In this document: piece after piece, positions 59,501 to 64,000 of the stretch
Position numbering within the stretch: position 1 is the stretch's first letter
How the letters are laid out: each line of letters begins with the position of its first letter
Source: Sindora glabra
Lineage: Eukaryota; Streptophyta; Magnoliopsida; Fabales; Fabaceae
Reading direction: 5' to 3'
Length of the DNA: 64,000 nt
NCBI GenBank assembly: GCA_020226215.1
Contig: CM035228.1
Coordinates: 418,501-482,500, forward strand
Made by a program: the position numbers and the translations under genes
The notes under the pieces: model-generated
The model's database searches: none
The model's input: only the letters and a program-made list of their open reading frames with translations
Told to the model about the DNA's origin: nothing

Positions 59501-60110
59501 AAGACAGTACAGGCGAAGTCCGTATGGACTCCTGAAACGGTGCCGTCTCTTGGTCCCCACCCTTAATGATTTCTTCACTGCCAGACGAGGGAGCATAAAG
59601 GTCCTTGAAATTCCAGAATCGGACGCAGCACTCGCCAGCAGCCCACAATTGGGACTCGCTGCTTTCAATATTCCTTAAGAAACAGCCAACCTGAGTTTCT
59701 CGCAGAGGTTTTGGCCTCAATTCAAGACACGGAGGTCGGGTGGGGTGGACTGCTGACCGCAGGGGGACTTTGAAAATACCAGTGCCGCCTCCTTTGGCAA
59801 CAAACTCTGGTAACGCGCGGTGAGAATTATTTCTTTCAACAGAATTTTGATCCTGATGATCAATTGAAAGCTTGCGTTCAAGGAATTGAAGCATGTAGTC
59901 GAGGCGCCTGTTAGTGGATTGTATGGAATTCAAGGTAAGAAGCGAGCTAGAAATGACATCCTGATCGTCGTCAGAAGAAGAGGACGAGTGCAGGTGCCCA
60001 TAAGAATGTATCGAAGAGTGATTAGGAGTACCCTGCTGGTTATAGGACGGGGGAGATATCCCGCTGATACCAGATGGCAAGCCATCTTTTTCGCTAGATT
60101 GTGGATCCAT
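29231..60110 (-). CDS. FRA3: WD40-type inositol polyphosphate 5-phosphatase, FRA3-like; 11 exons, 1,112 residues
   Basis: Removes the 5-phosphate from phosphoinositides such as PtdIns(4,5)P2. In Arabidopsis, FRA3 is needed for actin order and secondary-wall thickening in fibres. Exons in gene order: 60110-59330, 50852-50600, 38391-37599, 36175-36051, 35707-35623, 35241-35076, 34973-34933, 34837-34585, 34295-34172, 34004-33644, 29587-29231. All ten introns are GT-AG and every junction keeps phase; the sum is 3,339 bases. A low-complexity N-terminus is followed by WD40-like repeats (about 110-540), then the phosphatase: GTWNVG (559-564), QEVEMG (592-597), GDFNYR (766-771), PAWCDR (843-848) and SDHKP (884-888). 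A C-terminal domain ends in LHSP. Length fits FRA3 (about 1,100). Transposons fill introns 1, 2, 3 and 10, but no coding lesion is seen. A paralogue of the same subgroup (5PTase12-14) is less likely, given the match to FRA3 at both ends. Confidence 0.95.
29927..29955. repeat. (AG)n microsatellite in intron 10
   Basis: A run of alternating AG, interrupted once by AAAG. Confidence 0.8.
30230..31015 (+). pseudogene. L1-type LINE ORF2 C-terminal relic, left part
   Basis: Shifting frames read KTNTLWHEIIQSKYGLHWNRWG, then VGDGNHFWFWEDPWL, then NFHFIRNLNAREMSKLMNLL. In plant L1 elements this is the segment between reverse transcriptase and the zinc-binding end: the VGDGxxxxFWEDxW motif, then the WNLxFRRNLNDxE motif. 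Stops and frameshifts are present, and part is triplicated (30380-30830). It lies in FRA3 intron 10, antisense to the gene. An LTR element separates it from its right part (33115-33540). Confidence 0.75.
30380..30830 (+). repeat. 157-base tandem triplication inside the L1 relic
   Basis: Copies start at 30380, 30537 and 30694. By eye, copies 1 and 2 differ at a single base (CGCGG against CGTGG). Copy 3 has short deletions and several changes and ends near 30,830. The unit contains the L1 VGDGNHFWFWEDPWL motif. Since 157 is not a multiple of three, each copy shifts frame. Confidence 0.92.
31016..33119 (-). mobile_element. Non-autonomous LTR element relic splitting the L1
   Basis: On the - strand, a stretch ending TTTCTCAACA is followed by TGGAATCAAAGTGGTATCATC, which resembles an LTR end plus a degenerate initiator-Met primer-binding site. 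The LTR would be 32888-33119 on this strand, opening TGTTGAG and closing GTTTCAAC. The interior (about 31,100-32,880) has no retroviral domain and is rich in ACCAAA/CACCAAA words, as in large non-coding LTR derivatives. I found no matching second LTR near 31,016, so one end is missing or diverged. Confidence 0.4.
33115..33540 (+). pseudogene. L1-type LINE relic, right part
   Basis: One frame reads LKPKVPSMVKAFIWV..RPWRVL, which matches the zinc-binding C-terminal region of plant L1 ORF2 (FWKPKVPxKVKAFxW). A later frame reads LPLEYSSLF-like residues. It continues the relic at 30230-31015 after the LTR element. Stops are frequent. Confidence 0.6.
33644..34004 (-). CDS. FRA3: FRA3-like gene, exon 10
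   Basis: The acceptor is CAATAG|ATATGA. It reads YEACMDVTDSDHKPVRC, the catalytic SDHKP motif, and runs to FGFPRWLE. The donor is GAG|GTAGTC. Confidence 0.95.
34172..34295 (-). CDS. FRA3: FRA3-like gene, exon 9
   Basis: The acceptor is GTGAAG|GCTATG. It reads YDSGEKKRIPAWCDRILYR, the catalytic PAWCDR motif, and ends in VVSSVLQ with a split Gln codon. The donor is CTGCA|GTGAGT. Confidence 0.94.
34482..34498 (+). repeat. G-run in FRA3 intron 8
   Basis: Ten G, one A and six G in a row. The gene strand therefore carries a C-run and the template strand a G-run. The mirror arrangement occurs at 39,686-39,697 (a C-run on this strand followed by a run of A). Confidence 0.85.
34585..34837 (-). CDS. 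FRA3: FRA3-like gene, exon 8
   Basis: The acceptor is TTCCAG|TCAGTG. It reads SVEGTPELSDADMVVFLGDFNYR, which holds a metal/phosphate-binding motif, and ends in FERHQAGLA. The donor is GCAG|GTAGCG. Confidence 0.94.
34933..34973 (-). CDS. FRA3: FRA3-like gene, exon 7 (41-base microexon)
   Basis: The acceptor is TTGCAG|CTGGTG and the donor AAT|GTATGT. It adds AGASSAVPLFRGAN. Phase requires it: exon 6 ends with one base over and exon 8 starts in phase 0. Confidence 0.88.
35076..35241 (-). CDS. FRA3: FRA3-like gene, exon 6
   Basis: The acceptor is CTCCAG|GGAGCT. It reads GAVGLRIRVYD, then CFVNCHFAAHL, then RRNADFDHVYRTM. The donor is GCTG|GTACCT. Confidence 0.94.
35623..35707 (-). CDS. FRA3: FRA3-like gene, exon 5
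   Basis: The acceptor is CTCCAG|GGTTAA. It reads HVGDVDAAAVPCGFGRAIGNK, a conserved stretch of this phosphatase family, and ends at phase 0 before GTAGGC. Confidence 0.93.
36051..36175 (-). CDS. FRA3: FRA3-like gene, exon 4
   Basis: The acceptor is TTATAG|GTCGGA. It reads VGLEGSSIGQWWLDMIGK and ends in AGLVIAVW with the Trp codon split. The donor is TGTG|GTGAGT. Confidence 0.94.
36590..37491 (+). mobile_element. Truncated Copia element with 3' LTR, FRA3 intron 3
   Basis: The coding remnant reads KVELSS-like, then (V)RYFDADWVKSSSNWRSTFGYCVFIGGNL and WKCKKQNVITRS, with stops. This is the end of Copia reverse transcriptase and the RNase H domain (GYSDADWAGS..DRRSTSGYCVFLGGNLVSWKSKKQ). A purine tract at 37252-37263 precedes the LTR. 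The LTR is 37264-37491, TGTTGA to TCAACA. The 5' half is missing. It belongs to the same family as the intron-2 element: LTR ends and the ATTTTCAACAAT border match. Confidence 0.8.
37599..38391 (-). CDS. FRA3: FRA3-like gene, exon 3
   Basis: The acceptor is GTACAG|GGATGC. It encodes the remaining WD40-like units and the start of the phosphatase domain (GTWNVGQG, VVVGLQEVEMG). It ends in AAKET at phase 0, with donor ACT|GTAAGT. Confidence 0.95.
38418..38477. repeat. Poly(A) and (CA)n-rich microsatellite
   Basis: A run of about 15 A, then repeated ACAC words, at the start of FRA3 intron 2 (gene strand: just after the exon 2/exon 3 junction side). Confidence 0.7.
39911..40069. repeat. About 160-base intron repeat, copy 1 of 3
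   Basis: Starts GAGCTAAGCACTGTAGAGAA and ends GACAACACACTTTTAGAC, with CATCTCCAACCAAAGACACC-like sequence between. Copies 2 and 3 lie beyond the Copia element at 50007-50162 and 50177-50325. Together they were probably a tandem array before the Copia element inserted. Confidence 0.75.
40085..40293 (+). repeat. Copia 5' LTR
   Basis: TGTTGA to TCAACA. It contains TGTATAAATAG, a probable TATA region. It is 25 bases shorter than the 3' LTR (49750-49983), chiefly from loss of two short segments near the 3' side. Confidence 0.85.
41400..42040 (+). pseudogene. Copia integrase remnant
   Basis: Frames read HFDIWNASCV, then FRYSIIFIDDYSQCTWLY, then RFEQFSIFKSFWFEIHNQFGVKIRTIWSDNAQEYF and HTIQQNGIAERKNRNLIETARALL. 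These are the DDE integrase core of Copia: the first Asp in FIDDYS, the second in SDNAxEY, and the Glu in NGIAERKN. A frameshift joins the frames at about 41,550. Past 41,899 a stop interrupts the sequence. Confidence 0.85.
42056..42189 (+). mobile_element. Short RTE LINE 3'-tail insertion
   Basis: This 134-base insert ends CTCAATGACGTAGTG, then ATAGCTGACCTCATTTAATAGGATAAGACTTTGTTG and a TTG/ATT tail. It is the same 3' end as the larger RTE at 42269-44510 (GCCGACCTCACTTAGTGGGATAAGACTTTGTT). It is flanked by a 16-base target duplication, GTATTCAAGATTNCAA (42040-42055 and 42190-42205), with one mismatch. It is a 5'-truncated copy within Copia integrase sequence. Confidence 0.82.
42269..44510 (+). 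mobile_element. RTE-clade LINE, 5'-truncated, inside the Copia element
   Basis: The insert is flanked by a perfect 14-base target duplication, GTTGATGTCACATT (42255-42268 and 44511-44524). Content in order: end of the endonuclease domain (TYKSGTSRSQIDFFFVR, 42298 onward), linker, reverse transcriptase (42,840-43,735: KAFKRMDNGKAVGPNDIPIE-like, FIDIEKTYDRVSRE, FADDIVFIE) and the RTE C-terminal end (RPKRTLKEVI, then WCQAIYAADLT, stop). It finishes in a TTG-type microsatellite tail, typical of plant RTE LINEs. Stops and frameshifts make it non-functional. It is antisense to FRA3. Confidence 0.92.
42838..43737 (+). pseudogene. RTE reverse transcriptase remnant
   Basis: The reading EIQEDKQNLTYRRIRVREV is followed by a stop at the WKYLGEQG position, then LTKLFNEILKSKKMPNGWKRSLLVPIYKNKGD. 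Next come NQFGFLPKSSTTEAIYLLRRLMERY, DIEKTYDRVSRE and FADDIVF, the catalytic Asp pair. At least four in-frame stops replace conserved Trp, Glu or Gln codons, several by single-base changes. Confidence 0.88.
46155..46206. repeat. Perfect 19-base stem, 14-base loop, in the hAT left end
   Basis: The left arm 46155-46173 (CATTGCGTGGCGCAGCTCT) and the right arm 46188-46206 are exact inverse copies. The loop is 46174-46187. The stem is GC-rich and lies about 40 bases inside the transposon end. Confidence 0.92.
47100..49071 (+). pseudogene. hAT transposase gene, broken
   Basis: A BED-type zinc finger remnant (VTCNFCGKVTSGGITRAKQYL, about 47,160-47,230) is followed by the DUF659/transposase core (GCSIMVDGWTDRRGRTLINFLV, VTDNASNN, then after an intron CWTPCAAHCLDLILEDI). 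The C-terminal hAT dimerisation region reads FAIKVLNLTCSASGCERNWNVF. An intron of 104 bases (47662-47765) is inferred from GT/AG ends. Lesions: a frame change between 47,330 and 47,340, a stop replacing a conserved Trp at about 48,138, and a frameshift near 48,300. The tail has lysine/glycine repeats (GKGKGKGK) and acidic residues. Not a host gene: it sits inside readable hAT ends. Confidence 0.88.
49750..49983 (+). repeat. Copia 3' LTR
   Basis: TGTTGA to TCAACA, preceded by the purine tract GAGAGGGAG. It is the longer, less deleted LTR of the pair. Confidence 0.85.
50007..50325. repeat. About 160-base intron repeat, copies 2 and 3
   Basis: Copy 2 (50007-50162) opens with GAGCTAAGCACTGTAGAGAA, as copy 1 does. 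Copy 3 (50177-50325) opens with the diverged GGTAAAGAAGAGTGAAGATT. Both contain CATCTCCAACC.(A/G)GACACCAAAGG and end GACAACACACTTT(A/T)AGAC. The rest of intron 2 on this side has nothing further. Confidence 0.75.
50600..50852 (-). CDS. FRA3: FRA3-like gene, exon 2
   Basis: Begins after CCAG and completes the Gly codon, reading DLWSGSEGGSIKIWPW. It ends in SFALW with the Trp codon split (TG|G). The donor is TGTG|GTATGC. Confidence 0.94.
51534..51597 (-). pseudogene. Duplicate of the exon 1/intron 1 border of FRA3
   Basis: These 64 bases align without gaps to 59291-59354, with about ten mismatches by eye. The original spans the last 25 coding bases of exon 1, the splice donor and the first 39 intron bases. 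In the copy the donor GT is retained (TATG|GTCATT instead of TATG|GTGATT). The upstream part of exon 1 is not duplicated, so it is not a complete exon. The two copies bracket the Gypsy nest. Confidence 0.8.
53161..56625 (+). mobile_element. Inner Gypsy element with two LTRs
   Basis: The 5' LTR (about 53161-53448) and 3' LTR (about 56350-56625) share TAATAGGATTC / TACTAGGATTC, TAGTTTGATTTATTTTCA, GTTTTCTAGTTT, TATTCCTACT and CATCAAAGGGAG / TATCAAAGGGAG. A primer-binding-like TGGCATCAAGAGC follows the 5' LTR at 53450. The interior has gag remnants (FRLELPIVNGYV, about 53,930) and a knuckle whose first Cys is lost (NFKCGQFGHRSSDC). It ends with the integrase tail (FHPQSNGQIEIVNKTLGNII; NLVMVHLRKEQFP). 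Most of pol is missing: the element is only about 3.5 kb. Confidence 0.8.
54643..55000 (+). repeat. Tandem duplication of about 180 bases in the inner Gypsy
   Basis: Copies 54643-54815 and 54824-55000 both run from TTGGACATCGTTCTAG through GATTTGGTAGGGTA and GAAGAAGGAGAAAAGGTGAG to CACCCCAAAACAAGAT. They cover the end of the zinc knuckle and the segment after it, so the knuckle's second half appears twice. Confidence 0.88.
59041..59290. other. Intron 1 remainder beyond the Gypsy nest
   Basis: Contains a run of about 12 A near 59,128. No element or exon is seen. Confidence 0.45.
59330..60110 (-). CDS. FRA3: FRA3-like gene, exon 1
   Basis: Residues 1-260 plus one base. The start ATG is at 60110-60108, reading MDPQSSEKDG. 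It includes LPEFV, GIFKVPLRSAVHP and the first WD40-like units (VVRFWNF-like, LVWSGHKDGTIKCW). The donor is TATG|GTGATT. Confidence 0.95.
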
Positions 60111-60330
60111 AGGGATCCGTTACTTCGGTTACTTTAGCTTTCAGTTTCCCTAGGATCGTAGTGAACACACGATCTTGTTGGAGCAAATCTAGGGAGATGA
60201 TAATGGTTGTCTCGCCGGGAAACATAAATCAGACATGATTTGGGGGAAATAGAACATCTGGGGTTAAGGGGAGAAAAGCCAAAACGATAGAGAGCAAGTC
60301 CATGGGCCAATCTGGTTAGCCCAGCAAAAT
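60111..60330 (-). promoter_or_regulatory. 5' leader and promoter of the FRA3-type gene
   Basis: Mixed-composition DNA upstream of the start codon. It holds two TGGGCY (site II) motifs in opposite orientation: TGGGCC at 60303-60308 and, inverted, TGGGCT at 60318-60323. Site II words are common near transcription starts of housekeeping plant genes. No TATA box is evident. The leader is probably about 150-200 bases. Confidence 0.4.
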
Positions 60331-60359
60331 AAACCGATTAAACTTTCATCTCACCACTA

Positions 60360-63230
60360 TGCTATGCAAAATAACACAAAATAGTTACAAAGTCAAGTAA
60401 ACATATTTATTATAAATATCAGCTTTACCACTTTGACCTAACATTTCTATAACTTTCCTACTCAAAATCACTGGCAACTACAATTGATAAATTACTCTTA
60501 TTTTTTGAAACTCTACAATTGTTCTCTACAATGGATTCATCTATTAATAATAATTCTTATTCTTATCTTCATTTAAGGCTTATTGCAGCATCTTATTATC
60601 TGTGAAAATAGATATAATTCTAGTTCTTAGCACTTAAGTGAATTTTAAATTTTCACTCAAAGTCATGACAACAGCTTGCAAGCAATCAGTTGTTCAAGTT
60701 ACCTTATACCTCCTTATAAATTTCTCTTTATTATTGATGATAACAATACTCTAGATCATGAATTTCACTTTTGATCTATGATTTTTCCTTGAAATATGTA
60801 GGAATACTCAAACTCTTCAATTAGCAACAAGTCTCAGCATATAGTCAATGTTTAAAGATTTTCTAAATTACATGTAACTCTTGACATACATGCATCTTGA
60901 ATCTCCATTCTTTTCTAGTTAAATGTAAATTTCTTGGGCTCTCTGATATATTCTTTGCTTAAACTTATTAGTAATTTCTATGTTTTGTCTAGATTTACGC
61001 TTGCTTCATTGAAAATGACATTATTCCTTGGAAACCAAATTACATATAACACAATAAAATATGTATCCGACTAACTTGCAAAGTTGAGGTTGATGCAAAC
61101 AATATTACTTTAACAAAAGAGCATTACTAGAAAAGATGGGCACTAGTCTCGTTTGCATTTTAACATAAACATAACATTTATCTTGCTGAATATGTTTCTA
61201 AATAGGAACACCCTTGATAGAAAGTACGTTATTACATACTTTCCATAGAAATTTTTTTAATCTTCTAGGTATAGGCAACTCCTAAATAGTTTTCCAAAAT
61301 TTCTTCTCATTGGTAACACCTAGTAAAGTGTATCTAGTTAATAACCTTCCCTAACAAAATGAATGCTTGAATTCGATTAAGTTCATGCTAGCCAATCCTT
61401 TATATCCATTTAAACTATTGGTTGCAATAGAATTTTCTTCCAAAGGTTTTAATTAAAAGATGCACACATAAAATCTTTAATCCATTCCTTACAAACATCG
61501 AATTTTAAATTAATAACTATGTTAATTCCTTGAATACATGACCTTGCCTTAAGCCACCAAAAATAACTTCTTAACCACGTTTTGGCATCATTTCCAATTT
61601 GCCAAAACAAATAATTGGTAATTAACTTACCGGACCTTTAAATATCCTTCCATTGCAAAAAACCATTACCTTTCTTCTTATCTAAATCTTTAATAATTCT
61701 TCTGGCAAAACCTTGAATATAAACATGATTTAGTAATAGCTTTGGATTTTGGATAATCTTCCACATTTGTTTAGCTAAAAGTGCTTCATTAGAATACTTC
61801 ATATTCATAAATCCTAGACCTCCTTTAGTACCTGGTTGTTTAAGTCTTTCCTAATGTAGTATATGCATTTTTTCCAACAATTTTTCCTACTAAAACTTAT
61901 ATATAAATGCTTTAATCTAACTAATATGATGTGATTTAACGCTTATAGTTACCATATGAAATGTTAGAATACTTTAAATTACAGCTTTGCATCTAAATTA
62001 GATGCTTTTCACCCTTGTATTTTCTTTTTGATTTTATCTAATATGTCATTCCTTTATAATTATCAATCCAAGCACCTAAATATCTGCCTACATATGGTAA
62101 TAAAGGAATTCTTATTAATGGTACCAAAATTTTCCTATATATCACTTAGAGGGTTAGTACAAAACCATAATCCCAATTTCTTTTTATTAATTTAAGATCC
62201 TATCAATTTCCAAAATTGTTGAAAATCTTATTTAAAACAAGACATGCCTCTGTTATAGCTTTGAAAAATATCATCAAAGGACTGTATAAAATAGGTGACT
62301 TATCTTTGGTGGCTTTTGAGAAATTCTAATACCATCAATTTCTCCTTTATCCTTAACTTACTTTAACATGGTTGAAATACATAAAATAAAAAGATAAAGG
62401 GAAATAGGATCTCATTGTCTAATACCTTTACATGGTTTAATAAAATTAGTTTGATCACCATTTATGATTACCTAGTATTTAATAGTAGCGATATATTCCA
62501 TTATAATTTGTATCCATTTGGTAGGAAATCCAATGTATTCTAATGCCTATCTAATAGACTTCAAACTTAACATGTCATATATTTTATGAAAATCCACTTT
62601 TAGAGCTCCTTAAAAACATTTCTTAGCTTTATTCTTCTAGATATAATGTGTAATTTTAGTAGCTAGTAAAACATTATTAAATGTAGGTTTTCCTTTGATG
62701 AAGGCATTTTGATAAGAAAAAAATAACATAATTCATTATCTTCTATATTTTACTGACCAAATATTTAGATATAATTTTGTAAAGCACGTTGTATATACTT
62801 ATAAACCTAAAATCCTTTATTGATAATTGGTATTTTCCTTTTGGAATTAGCTAGATATTTGTCAAATTTAAAACTTTTAACAAGTGGCCTCTTTTTATAA
62901 ATAATAACACCAGAGATTGAACTTGGTTACCAACAATGTGCAAAAAACTTTGATAAAATTTATTGGAAATCCATTAAGCTTTGGAGCTTTATCTGGATGC
63001 ATCTTATACATAGCTTTATGTACTTCTTTCGCTTTAAAATCATTTCCTACTAATTCTAGATAAGGTTCTAATAATTTAAGGATTTCTAATTGAGATAAAT
63101 TCGATTTTTTTGAGCTTGATCCATTAGCTTAATATCACTTATCAAAATATATCAAAGCTAACTATTTTAATTTTTAATAGTCAAAATGCTAATTTCCCAT
63201 TTCATTTTACAATGCTTTAATTCTCCATTT
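60360..63230 (-). pseudogene. L1-type LINE relic, reverse transcriptase region
   Basis: On the - strand, frames read KALDGFPMNFIKVF near 63,000, then YQNAFIKGKPTFNNVLLATKI near 62,700. Next are IEYIGFPTKWIQIIMEYI.TIKY, VIINGDQTNFIKPCKGIRQ and DPISLYLFI near 62,450, then GGLGFMNMKYSNEALLAKQMWKII near 61,790 and QIGNDAKTWLRSYFWW near 61,590. In order these match plant L1 ORF2 (DGFPMEFY, QSAFIKGR, LRQGDPISPFLF, GGLGFRDL..FNxALLAKQ, IGNG). Frames are short and broken, so it is inactive. It lies upstream of the FRA3-type gene in the same orientation. Confidence 0.82.
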
Positions 63231-63290
63231 GTTTATTATTGACTATAATATGAAAATATTTGGTATTATGATCCCTATTAACTGATTAAT

Positions 63291-63901
63291 AAGTTTAGGG
63301 TTTTTGAAGTTTATGATTTTTAGGCTAAAGGCTTAGGGCTTAGGGTTTAAGAGCTTAGGCCTTAGGGGTTCGAGGCTTGGGTTTTAGAATTCAGGATTTA
63401 GGGTTTAGGATTTAATAGTTAATGGTTTTAAGATTTACAATTTAAGGGTTTAGGTTTAAGGTTTTAAGGTTTGGGGTTAAAGGTAAGGGTTTTAAAGGTT
63501 TTTAAGGTTTAGGTTTAAGGCTTAAAGCTTAAGGTTTAGGATTTAGGCGTATAAGGGTTTAGGGTTTAGAGGTTTAGGATTTAGGGGTTTAGGAGTGTAA
63601 GGTTTAATGGTTTAAGAGTTTAAAGTTTTAAGGGCTTTATTTTTTAGAGTTTAGGGTTTGAGATTTGAGGTTTAAAGGTTTAAAGGGTTTTAGGGATTAA
63701 GGTTTAGGGGTTGGGTTTGGGGTTTAGGGTTTTGGGTTTAGGATTTTAAAGTTTTAAGTTTAGGGTTTCGACTTTTGAGTTTTATATGTAGGGTTTCAAG
63801 CTGAAGGCTCATGGCTTAGGGTTTTAAGGTTTAAGGGTTTTTGGGATTGAGGATTTTAGGTTTTTTATTTAGGGTTTAAGGTTTGAGGATTTAGGGTTTA
63901 G
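63291..63901 (+). repeat. Degenerate interstitial telomere-like block (TTTAGGG)n
   Basis: About 610 bases made mostly of TTTAGGG and near variants (TTTAAGG, TTAGGG, TTTAGGA, TTTGGGG, GCTTAGGG). The units are imperfect and rarely keep a strict 7-base phase for more than two or three repeats. It abuts the decayed L1. Confidence 0.85.
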
Positions 63902-64000
63902 ATGGCTTTTTTTCCATCAATTGGAATTTATTAGCAAAATGTAGTGGCCCATAGAAGGGGATTTCGGTTATTATTTCCCTCGCGTCAACCATTATGAATC
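63902..64000. other. Window end, nothing assigned
   Basis: Unique-looking sequence with no recognisable feature. Confidence 0.4.

Noticed and set aside
59460..60137. Open frames opposite FRA3 exon 1
   Set aside because: They are antisense shadows of a well-supported coding exon.
1..64000. tRNA, rRNA or CRISPR features
   Set aside because: I looked for cloverleaf-type and regular spacer-repeat patterns and saw none. The tandem arrays here have no unique spacers of constant length.

Overview
This is nuclear DNA from a flowering plant, most likely a eudicot. It has two intact multi-exon plant genes with GT-AG introns, AT-rich intergenic DNA, plant retrotransposons of the Copia, Gypsy, L1 and RTE types, a hAT transposon, plastid-derived DNA and TTTAGGG-type telomere-like repeats. 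I cannot name the species.

Layout. Bases 1-15,900 are AT-rich intergenic DNA with no convincing host gene. They hold diverged repeats: a CACTA-like tandem block near 2.9-3.3 kb, a hAT-type MITE at 5.56-6.18 kb, a plastid atpI fragment at 6.6-7.0 kb, and an old Gypsy relic with three head-to-tail repeat copies between 8.4 and 13 kb. Bases 15,960-21,085 hold an intact Rab GTPase gene on the + strand, closest in my memory to RABA5a. Its coding part has two exons (19,448-20,616), and a long 5' leader intron carries two MITE candidates. Bases 21,300-28,500 are repeats: a foldback with a central palindrome, a MULE-like element with long inverted ends, and a 3.3-kb array of about 25 degenerate units, many containing a GTTACT/AGTAAC inverted repeat.

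Bases 29,231-60,110 (- strand) hold one intact gene for a WD40-type inositol polyphosphate 5-phosphatase of the FRA3 class. I resolved 11 coding exons that join in phase to a 1,112-residue protein with all catalytic motifs. Exons cover 3.3 kb of a 31-kb span; most of the rest is transposon. Intron 10 holds an L1 relic split by an LTR element. Intron 3 holds a Copia fragment. Intron 2 (12.2 kb) holds a Copia element that was itself hit by two RTE LINE insertions and one hAT transposon, each with a readable target-site duplication. Intron 1 (8.5 kb) holds a Gypsy element inside another Gypsy element. Nearly all transposon coding sequence in these introns runs antisense to the host gene.

Bases 60,360-63,230 hold a decayed L1 LINE on the - strand. 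Bases 63,291-63,901 are a degenerate TTTAGGG block.

The two host genes act in different places: the Rab in post-Golgi/endosomal traffic, and the FRA3-type enzyme in phosphoinositide turnover linked to actin and secondary-wall deposition. Both bear on membrane traffic, but nothing here shows co-regulation. Boundaries of the two host coding regions are base-exact from splice-phase checks. Ends of most repeats are approximate unless a target-site duplication is stated.
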